Shown here: positions 44,375 to 53,659 of the stretch, in pieces
How positions within the stretch are numbered: position 1 is the first letter of the stretch
Layout of the letters: each line of letters opens with the position of its first letter
Assembly: GCA_910576125.1 (NCBI GenBank)
Contig: CAJTHM010000011.1
Span: 124,001 to 188,000 of the forward strand
Source: Lachnospiraceae bacterium
Lineage (GTDB): Bacteria; Bacillota; Clostridia; Lachnospirales; Lachnospiraceae
DNA: 64,000 bases
Direction of reading: 5' to 3'
Made by a program: the position numbers and the translations under genes
Notes under the pieces: generated by a model
What the model was told of the DNA's origin: nothing
Databases searched by the model: none
What the model saw: only the letters and a program-made list of their open reading frames with translations

Positions 44375-44536
44375 TTATTCTTCATACTCCTGTTCTAATC
44401 CACCATCAGTCTCGGTAATCTTCTTAATCAGCAAATCGGCTATGTCCGTCAGATCTTGGCTGTAGATAGCATCCTCCACATCCTCCACCTCAAGGCTGGG
44501 ATGGAATTTTTTCAGTTCGTCTTCAAAATTTATCAT
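44375..44536 (-). CDS. Small acidic protein, 53 aa
   Basis: The frame reads MINFEDELKKFHPSLEVEDV-EDAIYSQDLTDIADLLIKKI-TETDGGLEQEYEE. AGGAG lies 11 bases before its ATG, which overlaps the folC stop (ATGA). Its own stop lies two bases before the TPR gene's ATG. Both junctions imply tight translational coupling. No family is recognised. It is rich in Asp/Glu and probably helical. Confidence 0.7.
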   Translation of the reverse strand: MINFEDELKKFHPSLEVEDVEDAIYSQDLTDIADLLIKKITETDGGLEQEYEE

Positions 44537-45852
44537 GATTCAAGCAACTCCTTAATCTCACCGACTAAATACAGGCTCCCTGCCACATAGATGCGTTCTC
44601 CGCTCCCGCGTTTTTCCAGCAGCTTACGGAAAGCTTCCCCGGCGTCTCCGCATATCTCACAGGAACAATTCGGATATCTGTCAAACTGCGCTGCCAGCTC
44701 TTCCGCATCCAGCGCCCGGCTGCTGTGCATATGCGTCACTACGATTCTGCGGAACAGACCTCCGAGAACCAGCTTCTCTACCATGCTTCTGTAATCCTTA
44801 TCCTTCACAACACCAAACAAGAGGCTTCTTGAACCCGGATGCCCGTCCGCGGACACTGTCTCCAGAAAGGCGCGTACGCCGTCCTCATTGTGGGCGCCGT
44901 CCACATAGACCTCCGGAAGAACCTCTTCCATGCGTCCCGCCCAGAAGCACTCCGCCACCCCCCTGCGCATCTGCTCCATCGTAATCGTCCTGCCGCCATC
45001 CACCACTTCAATGGCTTTGCAGGCCAGCGCACAGTTCTCCATCTGATAGGCGGCAATCGTACGGAGCGAAAAAGTAACATCTCTATCATACAGATTGTGT
45101 ACGCAAAAATCAATGGTTTTTCTTTTAAAATTTGAAAAAGAATAGTCATTTTCCGACACGGAATATGCGGAAATCCCAAGTTCCTCCGCCCGCCTCCGAA
45201 ATACGGCCGTAGTCTCAGGGCAGGTATCCCACCAGACCGCCGGCGCGCCGGCGCACATGATACCTGCTTTCTCATAGGCGATTTTATCCAGTGTATCTCC
45301 CAGGACCCCCACATGGTCCAGACCGATATGCGTAATTATGGATATTTCCTTTCGGTAAACTGAATTCGTGGCATCCAGCCTGCCTCCCACACCTGTCTCC
45401 AGGATACAGAAATCCGGCTTTTTCTCCGGGAAGAGCACCATGGCGATGAAAAAAAGGTATTCAAAGTATGTGGGATGATAGGCGCCTGCCTCTTCCCGCT
45501 CCAGGGCCTCCCAGTCCAGCAGATTGTATATGTGCAGGAATGCTCTCAGAAAGTCCTCCTCGGAAACCATCTCTCCATCCGCCAGGAACCGCTCCCTGAT
45601 GCATACCAGATGAGGAGATGTGAACAGAGCCACCCTGTAGCCCGCCGCCTCCAGGATGCTGCGCAAATAGGCACAAACGGAGCCTTTTCCGTTTGTGCCT
45701 GCCACATGGATAATGCGCATCTTCCTGTCCGGATTGCCCAGCTGCCGCAGGAACCCCTTCGTTTCCTCCACATCATGCTTTGAAGTAAAACGGGGCACAT
45801 CTTCCATGTACTCTGCTGCCTGCCGGAATGTGGTAATATTCTGTCTCTCCAT
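44533..45852 (-). CDS. folC: Folylpolyglutamate / dihydrofolate synthase
   Basis: 439 residues with the Mur-ligase-type ATP site VAGTNGKGSVCAYL, SPHLVCIRERF, the metal-binding ETGVGGRLDATNSV, HIGLDHVGVLGDTL and the C-terminal VYVDGAHNEDGVRAF. It adds glutamate to folates in the cytoplasm. GGAGG lies nine bases before the ATG at 45852. It is co-transcribed with valS. Confidence 0.95.
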   Translation of the reverse strand: MERQNITTFRQAAEYMEDVPRFTSKHDVEETKGFLRQLGNPDRKMRIIHVAGTNGKGSVCAYLRSILEAAGYRVALFTSPHLVCIRERFLADGEMVSEEDFLRAFLHIYNLLDWEALEREEAGAYHPTYFEYLFFIAMVLFPEKKPDFCILETGVGGRLDATNSVYRKEISIITHIGLDHVGVLGDTLDKIAYEKAGIMCAGAPAVWWDTCPETTAVFRRRAEELGISAYSVSENDYSFSNFKRKTIDFCVHNLYDRDVTFSLRTIAAYQMENCALACKAIEVVDGGRTITMEQMRRGVAECFWAGRMEEVLPEVYVDGAHNEDGVRAFLETVSADGHPGSRSLLFGVVKDKDYRSMVEKLVLGGLFRRIVVTHMHSSRALDAEELAAQFDRYPNCSCEICGDAGEAFRKLLEKRGSGERIYVAGSLYLVGEIKELLES

Positions 45853-45871
45853 GACATGGTGCCTCCACAAG

Positions 45872-45903
45872 CCAGTAGGAATTGCTAAAGCAATCCCTAC
45901 TGG
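45872..45903. repeat. Hairpin between valS and folC
   Basis: A 15-base stem with one mismatch: CCAGTAGGAATTGCT (45872-45886) and AGCAATCCCTACTGG (45889-45903), with a two-base loop. There is no T-run in the direction of the operon, so it is probably an intercistronic processing or stability element. It lies just upstream of the folC SD. Confidence 0.55.
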
Positions 45904-45918
45904 AATGACTCTTATTTT

Positions 45919-48684
45919 TTATGCATTTTGCAGCTGCCCAAGCCGCAGTTCCACCTGCTCCATCATTTGCGTGTACTTCGCCAGCTTCTCCTTCTCCTGG
46001 GCAATCTTCTCTTCCGGTGCCTTGGAGAGGAACCGCTCGTTGGAAAGCATGCCGTTCACCCGGGCCAGCTCCCCTTCCAGCCGCTTCTTCTCCTTCTGCA
46101 GGCGCTCTGTCTCCTGGGCCACGTCCACCAGCTCCGCGAAAGGAATGTACAGCATCGCCCCGGGAATCACCACGGACACTGCGTCTTTGGTGATATCGTC
46201 CATGTTCGCGTCAACGGCAGAGCCGTCTTCTGTTATCGTTTTTGCGTCATCTCCGGCTTTGCGGACCATAGTCACCTCGTTGGCATAGGCCAGGGAGGCG
46301 AAGAACAGCTTGCCCTCCGTGAAGGTCCTCAGGCATTCATCGCTTTCGCTGACCAGGAACAGATGGGTCCTGCGGCTGGGAGCCACGTTCCTCTCGCTGC
46401 GGACATTGCGGATGGCCCGCACGGCTTCCTTGATGATTCCGATGTCCTTCTCCTCTTTCGGGAAGCTTCTCTCCTCCCGGTACTCCGGCCATCTGCTGAT
46501 GACGATGGACTCTTCCATGGAACGCGCTTCTTCCGCCTGGGAGCAGTCCCTCTCCTGCAAGGTACAGAAAATCTCCTCCGTGATGAAAGGCATATAAGGG
46601 TGCAGCAGCTTCAAAGCATCGACCAGGACTGTCTTCAGCGTCCAGAGGGCCGCGTTCTGGCTTGCGGCGTCGTCCGTATTGTACAGGCGAGGCTTCACCA
46701 TCTCAATGTACCAGTCGCAGAACTCATCCCAGAGGTAGTCTACGACCTTCTGCACTGCGATGCCCAGCTCATAGCTCTCCATATTGCCGGTGACATCCTT
46801 TATCAGGGTGTTCAGCTTCGACAGGATCCATTTGTCCACCGGCTGCAGCTGGGAAGCGGCAGGCTCCGTCACGGTCTTGCCATCCATATTCATCATGATG
46901 AAACGGGAGGCGTTCCACACCTTGTTGGCGAAATTACGGCTGTTTTCTACCCTTTCATAGTAGAAGCGCATGTCGTTCCCGGGGGCGTTGCCGGTGATCA
47001 GCGTAAGCCGCAGGGCATCCGCGCCGTACTTGTCGATGATCTCCAGCGGGTCGATGCCGTTGCCCAGGGATTTGGACATCTTCCGTCCCTGGCCGTCCCG
47101 AATCAGTCCGTGGAACAGCACTGTATGGAACGGCTTCTGGCCCATGTGCTCGAAACCGGAGAAGATCATCCGGATGACCCAGAAAAAGATGATGTCGTAG
47201 CCCGTCACCAGCACGTCCGTGGGATAGAAATACTTTAACTCCTCGGTGTCCTCCGGCCACCCCAGCGTCTCAAAGGGCCACAGGGCGGAGGAGAACCAGG
47301 TGTCCAGCACGTCAGGATCCTGTGTCAGGTGGGTGCAGCCGCATTTAGGGCATTTTTCCGGCGTTTCCCCTGCCACCGTCACTTCCCCGCACTCATCGCA
47401 AGTATACGCGGGAATCCTGTGCCCCCACCACAGCTGGCGGCTGATGCACCAGTCGCGGATATTGTCCGTCCAGTTGAAATAGCTCTTCTCCATGCGCTCC
47501 GGCACCAGGCGGATGTCCCCGTTCTTCACCGCTGCCACGGCGGGCTTAATCAGCTCCTCCATCTTCACGAACCACTGCTCTTTCACCAGAGGCTCTATGG
47601 TCGTGCCACAGCGGTCATGGGTGCCCACATTGTGGGAATAGTCCTCAATTTTGACCAAAAGTCCCAGGGCATCCAGTTCCTGTACGATGGCTTTCCTGGC
47701 TTCATAGCGATCCATTCCGGCGTATTTCCCGCCGTTCTCGTTGATGGTGGCATCGTCATTCATGATGTTGATGACGGGAAGGTCATGGCGCTTTCCCACC
47801 TCAAAGTCGTTGGGGTCATGGGCGGGGGTAATCTTCACCACGCCCGTGCCGAACTCCCTGTCCACGTATGTGTCGGTGACCACGGGAATCACCCGGTTCA
47901 TCAGGGGCAGCATCACGCTCTTTCCGATCAGATGGCTGTATCTTTCATCCTCGGGATGGATGGCCACGGCGGTATCGCCCAGCATGGTCTCCGGACGGGT
48001 GGTGGCAAAGGTCAGGAACCGGGTGGTGCTGGGCGTTCCGTCCTCCTCCATCACCGGGTACCTGATATGCCACAGATGTCCGGCCTGTTCCTGGTATACC
48101 ACCTCTGCGTCGGAGATGGAGGTATTGCAGACAGGGCACCAGTTGATGATGCGGGCCCCCTTGTAGATATAGCCCTTTTCGTGCATCTTTACGAAGACTT
48201 CTGTCACGGCTTTGTTGCAGCCATCGTCCATAGTGAAGCGCTCTCTGTCCCAGTCACAGGAGGAGCCCAGTTTCTTCAGCTGTTCCACGATGCGTCCGCC
48301 GTATTCTTTTTTCCAGTCCCAGGCACGCTCCAAAAATTTCTCACGTCCCAGCTGGTACTTGTCGATGCCTTCTTCTTTCAGTTTCTCGATAATCTTGACC
48401 TCCGTGGAGATGGCCGCGTGATCCGTGCCCGGCAGCCACAGCGCGTTGTAGCCCTGCATCCTTTTGAAACGGGTCAGGATATCCTGCATGGTCTCGTCCA
48501 GGGCATGGCCCATGTGCAGCTTGCCTGTGATGTTTGGCGGGGGAATCACGATGGTAAAGGGTTTTCTGTTGTAATCCACTTCCGCGTGGAAATATTTCTT
48601 GTCAAGCCATTTTTTGTAGAGCCTGTCTTCCAGGCCCTTGGGGTCGTAGGTCTTTGCCAGTTCTTTGGAACGGTTTTCTTCCAT
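45919..48684 (-). CDS. valS: Valyl-tRNA synthetase
   Basis: 921 residues, full length. Class I motifs are present: PPPNITGKLHMGHAL and GRKMSKSLGNGIDPLEI. A zinc-ribbon insert (CDECGEVTVAGETPEKCPKC) lies in the editing/catalytic region, and a C-terminal coiled coil (ETERLQKEKKRLEGELARVN) completes the ValRS architecture. Start at MEENRSKEL, after AGGAG. Controlled by the upstream T-box. Confidence 0.97.
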   Translation of the reverse strand: MEENRSKELAKTYDPKGLEDRLYKKWLDKKYFHAEVDYNRKPFTIVIPPPNITGKLHMGHALDETMQDILTRFKRMQGYNALWLPGTDHAAISTEVKIIEKLKEEGIDKYQLGREKFLERAWDWKKEYGGRIVEQLKKLGSSCDWDRERFTMDDGCNKAVTEVFVKMHEKGYIYKGARIINWCPVCNTSISDAEVVYQEQAGHLWHIRYPVMEEDGTPSTTRFLTFATTRPETMLGDTAVAIHPEDERYSHLIGKSVMLPLMNRVIPVVTDTYVDREFGTGVVKITPAHDPNDFEVGKRHDLPVINIMNDDATINENGGKYAGMDRYEARKAIVQELDALGLLVKIEDYSHNVGTHDRCGTTIEPLVKEQWFVKMEELIKPAVAAVKNGDIRLVPERMEKSYFNWTDNIRDWCISRQLWWGHRIPAYTCDECGEVTVAGETPEKCPKCGCTHLTQDPDVLDTWFSSALWPFETLGWPEDTEELKYFYPTDVLVTGYDIIFFWVIRMIFSGFEHMGQKPFHTVLFHGLIRDGQGRKMSKSLGNGIDPLEIIDKYGADALRLTLITGNAPGNDMRFYYERVENSRNFANKVWNASRFIMMNMDGKTVTEPAASQLQPVDKWILSKLNTLIKDVTGNMESYELGIAVQKVVDYLWDEFCDWYIEMVKPRLYNTDDAASQNAALWTLKTVLVDALKLLHPYMPFITEEIFCTLQERDCSQAEEARSMEESIVISRWPEYREERSFPKEEKDIGIIKEAVRAIRNVRSERNVAPSRRTHLFLVSESDECLRTFTEGKLFFASLAYANEVTMVRKAGDDAKTITEDGSAVDANMDDITKDAVSVVIPGAMLYIPFAELVDVAQETERLQKEKKRLEGELARVNGMLSNERFLSKAPEEKIAQEKEKLAKYTQMMEQVELRLGQLQNA

Positions 48685-48867
48685 TTCGTTTCTTTTCTCC
48701 TTTCCTGTCAATTACCGCGTCTGATTTTCACAACGCTTTTCTGCCAGAACGCCTCCGCACAATCGTCTCTGCCTGGTGTTTCCACAAAGCCCTTTCTGCC
48801 GGATGCTCTCCGTAGGAATATTCTTGCCGGGCAGTCTTCACAGAGCCATTCTGCTTTCCTCTGCATC

Positions 48868-48903
48868 AAAAAAGCCCTCTGCCGACTCTCATCAGCAAAG
48901 GGC
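48868..48903 (-). terminator. T-box-controlled terminator before valS
   Basis: GCCCTTTGCTG … CAGAGGGC stem followed by TTTTTT on the minus strand. It is the regulated terminator of the T-box leader. Confidence 0.85.
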
Positions 48904-49240
48904 GTCATTAACGCGGTACCACCTTTGTTCACAGCGGGAGTTTTATGCATCCGCGCTGTCTCAGTGACTTCTACTAAAGTCCTATCCTGTAACGGGGATA
49001 ACTCGTGAAGCCCTACTTTCCCGAATCCCAATGGCAGAGACATCAATGAAGACACCTGCGTCTTCACGCCTTCTGCGCCTTAGGATTTCCGGCCTGCTTT
49101 CAGGCTCCCGGCTTGGAAGCTACCTTCCGCATCCTTTCCTTTAAGCCGTCTTTCAGCATCCCTTTTCCGGGATAACAGCCTTCTCTGTCAAGGGGCAATG
49201 CGTACTCCTCTTCGTCACAGCCTTTTTCGTTTCTATTGCT
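48868..49240 (-). promoter_or_regulatory. T-box riboswitch of the valS operon
   Basis: The T-box core AAAGGTGGTACCGCG lies at 48912-48926 (read on the minus strand) just before the terminator. The ~310 bases upstream form the stem I-III region, including a GATAACTCG-like and CAGGATAGGAC segment near 48990. It should bind uncharged tRNA-Val and read through into valS, folC, the 53-residue gene and the TPR gene. I could not place the specifier codon securely. Confidence 0.9.
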
Positions 49241-49242
49241 TT

Positions 49243-49271
49243 ACTATATTCTATGGGCAGGATTTTGTCAA
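49243..49271 (-). promoter_or_regulatory. Promoter of the valS T-box operon
   Basis: TTGACA (49266-49271), 17-base spacer and TATAGT (49243-49248) on the minus strand, directly in front of the leader. Confidence 0.75.
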
Positions 49272-49310
49272 GGGTATTTTCTCAGAATCTGCATATTGGA
49301 CATCCCCCTT

Positions 49311-49637
49311 TCAAAAAGCGACAGCGTCACCTCCCTTGAACAGCTTCTCCACCTGATACAGGGTCTTCCCGGCCTTCCGCAAATCCTTCCCGCTGATGCA
49401 TATGATGTACACTTCCGGCATATCATAGTACTCTTTCCCCTTCTCCAGACACTGGCTGTCAATCATTGCCGCACAGAGCCTGCTCCTCCCGGCATGGCCG
49501 ATGGTCTCCTTCCGCTGGATTTCCAGGTTCACCAGCCGCCCCTGGCCGTCCCCGCCAGTACACCGAGGATTGCATCACGGGCCGTGGCCTTCGATATTCG
49601 GTACTGCGTCCGCACCTCCTTCACTGTCAGATCCCGC
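49311..49637 (-). pseudogene. Rpn/PD-(D/E)XK transposase-like remnant with frameshift
   Basis: The frame encodes DGQGRLVNLEIQRKETIGHAG … EVYIICISGKDLRKAGKTLY-QVEKLF, the core of the Rpn-type nuclease domain (the E-I-Q-R strand is typical). The upstream part (LTVKEVRTQYRISKATARDA-ILGVLAG) lies in a different frame, so there is a frameshift near 49555. Both ends are missing: it starts at the stop codon of the YdcF-like gene and ends after ~110 residues. Confidence 0.65.
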
Positions 49638-49639
49638 AG

Positions 49640-50653
49640 CTATACAATCACCGCAGCGGCGCAGGCTGTCAGCACGGCCACGAGAGCATGCCTTTTCCAT
49701 GTCAGGCTCAGGTATCCGATGAATTCCCGAATCAGGGCATTCAGCGTAAAATACCACTTTGTCCTGGCCCCGAATCCGATGCACTTCATCCCCTGCTGCC
49801 TGGCCAGGATCAATGCCCGGAACACATGGTAGGCCGTGGTGACAACGATGACTTTCGCTTTCTTTTTGCCCATCAGCTCCCTTGAGAACAGCAGATTCTC
49901 CTCTGTGGATTTGGATTGATTTTCTACTACGATTCTATCTTCATCAACACCTTTCTGAACCGCGTAGGCGGCCATGGCCTCGCCCTCGGCCATATCCTCC
50001 CCCGGCCCCTGGCCGCCGGACATGATCAATACCGCATTCTGGTTGTAGCGCAGCAGCTCTATGCCCTTATCAATCCGGGCAGCCAGCAGCGGCGTGACCC
50101 TGGTACCCAGCAGCCCCGCCCCCAGGACGATGATGTAATCCGCTTTCCGCCTCTTTCTCAGGTGAATCAGGTTCAGGATGGCGGAAAGGGAATAAACGGC
50201 CAGCAGCACCAGAAGATATGCCGCAAAAATGCTGATGAACGCATACAGTTTCGTGCCCAGAATGTCCCGGCCCAGGCCGCCTATGAAAGGCCAGACCGTC
50301 AGGTAGCCGAAGAGCAGGACGGAAAACGCCATGGACAGCAGATTGGCCGGTTTCATCCCCTCATGCCGGATGACCTTGAGGCCCTCCACGAAGAACATGA
50401 GAATCAGGACCGCGGGCATCGCAAGGATGCTGAACATCGCCAGGAACATCAGCCCGATGAGGAGATACCGGAGCACGCTGTGGGAGTTCAGCCAGTCCAA
50501 ATACCTGGCTAAAACTAAAAACATGGCAATGGCCAGGCAGACCATCATCCAGAAAAAGGCCACGCCGCTCCATAATGTCCTGGGCTCGCGCACCATCACC
50601 CCCGCAAAGATACAAAGTGAAATTCCAAAAAGAACTATCAAAATCTGCCACAT
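49640..50653 (-). CDS. YdcF/SanA-like membrane protein (DUF218)
   Basis: 337 residues. Five or six helices occupy the first ~165 residues, followed by a DUF218 domain (ADYIIVLGAGLLGTRVTPLL-AARIDKG … SGGQGPGEDMAEGEAMAAYA … ENQSKSTEENLLFSRELM) and a final helix. In other bacteria such proteins affect envelope precursor metabolism, but their reaction is uncertain. It stands alone. Upstream are paired CCTTACAAT direct repeats. Confidence 0.85.
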   Translation of the reverse strand: MWQILIVLFGISLCIFAGVMVREPRTLWSGVAFFWMMVCLAIAMFLVLARYLDWLNSHSVLRYLLIGLMFLAMFSILAMPAVLILMFFVEGLKVIRHEGMKPANLLSMAFSVLLFGYLTVWPFIGGLGRDILGTKLYAFISIFAAYLLVLLAVYSLSAILNLIHLRKRRKADYIIVLGAGLLGTRVTPLLAARIDKGIELLRYNQNAVLIMSGGQGPGEDMAEGEAMAAYAVQKGVDEDRIVVENQSKSTEENLLFSRELMGKKKAKVIVVTTAYHVFRALILARQQGMKCIGFGARTKWYFTLNALIREFIGYLSLTWKRHALVAVLTACAAAVIV

Positions 50654-50709
50654 ATCTGACTGCCCCCTTATACTATATAACCGTAATCCTATCCCGGCTT
50701 CTTCAATTC

Positions 50710-50740
50710 CATATCATGGGCCCAGACCGCCCATGATATG
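50710..50740. repeat. Perfect 12-base inverted repeat upstream of the YdcF-like gene
   Basis: CATATCATGGGC (50710-50721) and GCCCATGATATG (50729-50740), loop of seven. It lies between the alpha-galactosidase stop and the YdcF-like start. No T-run, so either an operator or a 3'-end hairpin. Confidence 0.5.
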
Positions 50741-50872
50741 CACGGACATCCGGCAACGCGTATCCTCTATAAAGATATGATATCACAATTATGGCACAGT
50801 AACCTTACAATCAGGTGACATTTTCCTTACAATTTTGTAGCAGCATGGCAGTTCATGCAGCACGCCGGGCCA

Positions 50873-52198
50873 TCATTTTGCAGCAGGCAACGGGTCGAAA
50901 ACAATCCGGTACACCTTCACCCCGTGGGCCTCCACCGCCGCCGTCACTTTCCGTCCGGCAGCCCGGCCCTCTGTGCGATCCCACAGCTCCCGGAGCGCCG
51001 GTTCTTCCTCCCGGAACTCCTCTTCCAGCCCGGAAAGACTGACGGAGAGTTCCGCGTCCTCATCGCTCAGGTTGAACAGCGCCACGCATATCCTGCCGCT
51101 CTTTTCGTCCTTGTTCTTCCAGACGGCCATGTCATCGGTGCGCAGAATCTGGGTCCCACGGCAGTCCTCCTGCATCAAATCCAGCACTTCCCTGTTGGTG
51201 AGCAAAGACAGCGTCCAGTCATCCAGCTTCGTCAGTTCCGCGCCCAGCATCAGGGGAGAGCGGAACATGCACCACAGCGTCATCATGGTCCTCTGCTCGG
51301 CTTTCGTAAAATTCGTCTGCCGTTCATGCCCAAACCCTTTTCCCAGATATCCCAGGGGCAGCATATCGCAGTCGGGGTAGCAGCCTTTTTTCACATGATC
51401 CTGCCACAGCTCGCAGCGCCAGAACATGGCCTTCAGCAGCTCCCATTTATCCCAGAAATCATCGGTAATCCGCCACATATTGGCGTATTTTCCGTATTCC
51501 CACGCCCGGTCTATATGGGCGGGGCCGGGGGAAAGGCTCAGCACGATGGGACGCCCGCATTTTTCGATGGCGCGGTGGAGCATTCTGGTCTCCTCCCAGC
51601 CGCTGAAATGGTCGTTCCGGTAAAGCCAGCTGTCGCAGATGTCATCGCATTTGATGTAGTCCACGCCCCACCGGGCATACATTTCTATCAGGGAGTTGTA
51701 GTACGCCTGCCCCTCCTCTGTGGCCCGCACGCCGTACATATCCGGATTCCAGCCGCAGATGGAAGAGGGGTCTGCCACCATGTCCGCCGTGGTATCCGTG
51801 CCCGGCACGGGGCAGTGGTTCCAGGCTGCCCTGCGGGAAATGCCCCGCATGATGTGGATGCCGAATTTCAGGCCCAGGCTGTGGACGTAGTCCGCCAGAG
51901 GGCCAAAGCCTTTCCCGCCCGCGGAGGAGGGAAACCGGGCAGGGCTGGGCTGCAGTCTGCCGAATTCATCCATCTCCTGGTCTCCGAAGGGGATGTACTG
52001 GAACTTATCCCGCATGGTCCCCGCGTCATTGGCGTACCACTGGATGTCTATCACCACGTACTCCCAGCCGTATTCCTTTAAATGGGCCGCCATGTAATCC
52101 GCGTTGGCCCTCACCTGTTCTTCGTTCACCGTAGTGTCGTAATAGTCGTAGCTGTTCCAGCCCATGGGCGGCGTCTTCGCAAATTCGTTCTTGTTCAT
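50873..52198 (-). CDS. GH27 alpha-galactosidase-like glycosidase
   Basis: 441 residues without a signal peptide. TPPMGWNSYDYYDTTVNEEQ, VVIDIQWYAND, the nucleophile region YIKCDDICDSW and the acid/base region NMWRITDDFWDKWE match the GH27 clan-D barrel, followed by a C-terminal beta domain. It should release alpha-galactosyl (or a related alpha-linked) residue in the cytoplasm. AGGAGA precedes the ATG at 52198. An AraC regulator is divergent. Confidence 0.88.
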   Translation of the reverse strand: MNKNEFAKTPPMGWNSYDYYDTTVNEEQVRANADYMAAHLKEYGWEYVVIDIQWYANDAGTMRDKFQYIPFGDQEMDEFGRLQPSPARFPSSAGGKGFGPLADYVHSLGLKFGIHIMRGISRRAAWNHCPVPGTDTTADMVADPSSICGWNPDMYGVRATEEGQAYYNSLIEMYARWGVDYIKCDDICDSWLYRNDHFSGWEETRMLHRAIEKCGRPIVLSLSPGPAHIDRAWEYGKYANMWRITDDFWDKWELLKAMFWRCELWQDHVKKGCYPDCDMLPLGYLGKGFGHERQTNFTKAEQRTMMTLWCMFRSPLMLGAELTKLDDWTLSLLTNREVLDLMQEDCRGTQILRTDDMAVWKNKDEKSGRICVALFNLSDEDAELSVSLSGLEEEFREEEPALRELWDRTEGRAAGRKVTAAVEAHGVKVYRIVFDPLPAAK

Positions 52199-52337
52199 GA
52201 AAATCTCTCCTTTCAGGTAATTTTTTGATATGAATGCGGATAAGAAACTTCTTTTCTTCAATATCCTATGTTACAATTATATAGAAAGAGGATGGAAGAA
52301 ACAAGGATACTTCTTTGATGGAAAGGGTAATTTTTTG
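52199..52337. promoter_or_regulatory. Divergent control region, alpha-galactosidase and AraC genes
   Basis: 139 AT-rich bases separate the two start codons. A plausible -10 (TACAAT, near 52272) lies on the plus strand. I cannot assign the AraC binding sites by eye. Confidence 0.4.
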
Positions 52338-53219
52338 ATGGAATATGCTTATGGAAATTTTGGATTTCTGAAACAGGGACGGATGGAACAGCCGCCTCTC
52401 GTCCTGCTGGATCTGGGCATTGAGCGGCGCTTCCGCGAAACTTATTATTTTGAGAACTCTGTCCGCGCTTCCTATGGCGGATATCTGCTGCAGTTTACGT
52501 TGAAAGGATGCGGTATTTATGAAGCATACGGGCATACCTGCCATAAGCTGACTCCCGGATGGGGCTTTTTTTCCAAAATGCCGGAGGACAGCCGCTATTA
52601 TCTGCCGTCGCCGGATATTTCCCCTGAATCTTCCGATGAGGGCTGGGAATTTTTCTATCTGCACTTCGACGGCCCCGCTGCCCGGCCCTTTTACGAGACC
52701 GTCCGGACCCTGACCGGCCCCGTCTTCTCCCTCGCGGCATCCTGTCCCCCCACTGCGCTGTTTCTCCGGCTCTTTGAAAAGCTGAAAAATAAGGAGACTC
52801 TCGCGCTCTATGAGGGAAGCGAATTTCTCTACCGATTTCTCGCACAGCTCCTAAGCGAGCTGGAAGCGCCTTCCGCAAAAGGCTCTCTCCTGGTACAGCA
52901 GGCCGTTTCCTATTTCAAGAATCATTTTTCAGAGCGAAAGGGAATCGGGGAAGCGGCAGAACTCTGCAATGTCTCCCAGGCACATCTGACCCGGATTTTC
53001 CGCCAGGAGACCGGGCAGACCCCTCTTCAATATCTGACGAGAATTCGGATGGAATATGCGTTGTTCCTGCTGTTGAACACGCAGGACAGCATGGAAAGCA
53101 TCTCCGAAGCCTGCGGTTTTTTGAACAGGAATTATTTTGCGAAAGTGTTCCGGCGGCACCTGGGCTGTTCGCCCACGGAATACAGGAACCGCAGCGCTTC
53201 CCTCACCCGCTCCACATAA
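52338..53219 (+). CDS. AraC-family regulator of the alpha-galactosidase gene
   Basis: 293 residues: an N-terminal cupin-like sensor domain (to ~165), then two HTH motifs at the C-terminus (GIGEAAELCNVSQAHLTRIF and SISEACGFLNRNYFAKVF-RRHLGCSPTEYR). Start taken at MEYAYGNFGFL; the frame upstream has another ATG at 52230 but looks non-coding. Divergence from the GH27 gene makes sugar-dependent control likely; this is inferred. Confidence 0.85.
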   Translation: MEYAYGNFGFLKQGRMEQPPLVLLDLGIERRFRETYYFENSVRASYGGYLLQFTLKGCGIYEAYGHTCHKLTPGWGFFSKMPEDSRYYLPSPDISPESSDEGWEFFYLHFDGPAARPFYETVRTLTGPVFSLAASCPPTALFLRLFEKLKNKETLALYEGSEFLYRFLAQLLSELEAPSAKGSLLVQQAVSYFKNHFSERKGIGEAAELCNVSQAHLTRIFRQETGQTPLQYLTRIRMEYALFLLLNTQDSMESISEACGFLNRNYFAKVFRRHLGCSPTEYRNRSASLTRST

Positions 53220-53486
53220 AGGGCGCGCACTCTCCCCCAGCCCCCGGAACACCGGCTCCGGCAGGACTCCCGCATCCCGCACTGCGGCAAGCAAGCTGCC
53301 CTCCCCGCCCGCCATATCTTTTTTCGCATGGTCGCCTGCCACGAGCATCAGCGGAAGCAGCTTCGCCCGCCGGGCCCCCTGGCGGACCAGGTCCTCTACC
53401 GCATCCGAAAAAGAGGGCGCCCCGTACACACTGCCGATGAATGCCGGATACTTCTTTTCCGCAAAGACGTCCTGCATGATATGATA
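53180..53486 (-). pseudogene. cbiK-like (sirohydrochlorin cobaltochelatase) 3' remnant
   Basis: The frame FIGSVYGAPSFSDAVEDLVR-QGARRAKLLPLMLVAGDHAK-KDMAGG … VFRGLGES matches the second half of CbiK, including the metal-binding LVAGDHA. After GLGES near 53230 the sequence shifts frame and continues RALYVERVREAL. The N-terminal ~150 residues are missing. It converges on and overlaps the AraC gene. With an ECF S-component next door, it hints at a lost cobalt or corrinoid locus. Confidence 0.7.
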
Positions 53487-53659
53487 GATTTCATTGCCAA
53501 AATGTCAGGCAGATTGCAACACTCTGTACTCCGCCTTGCCGCAACTGGTCTGGCAAAAAAGTTCTATTCTGGCACTTTTTGTCATGCCACTTTTCCGCTA
53601 CACTGTCAATAATACAGTGAGGCCTCGCTGATTCGTAAGTATATAAGGAGATTACAATC

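Noticed and set aside
47329-49008. Long plus-strand open frame (about 560 codons) opposite valS
   Set aside because: It is a shadow of the valS frame in GC-rich DNA and runs across the T-box.
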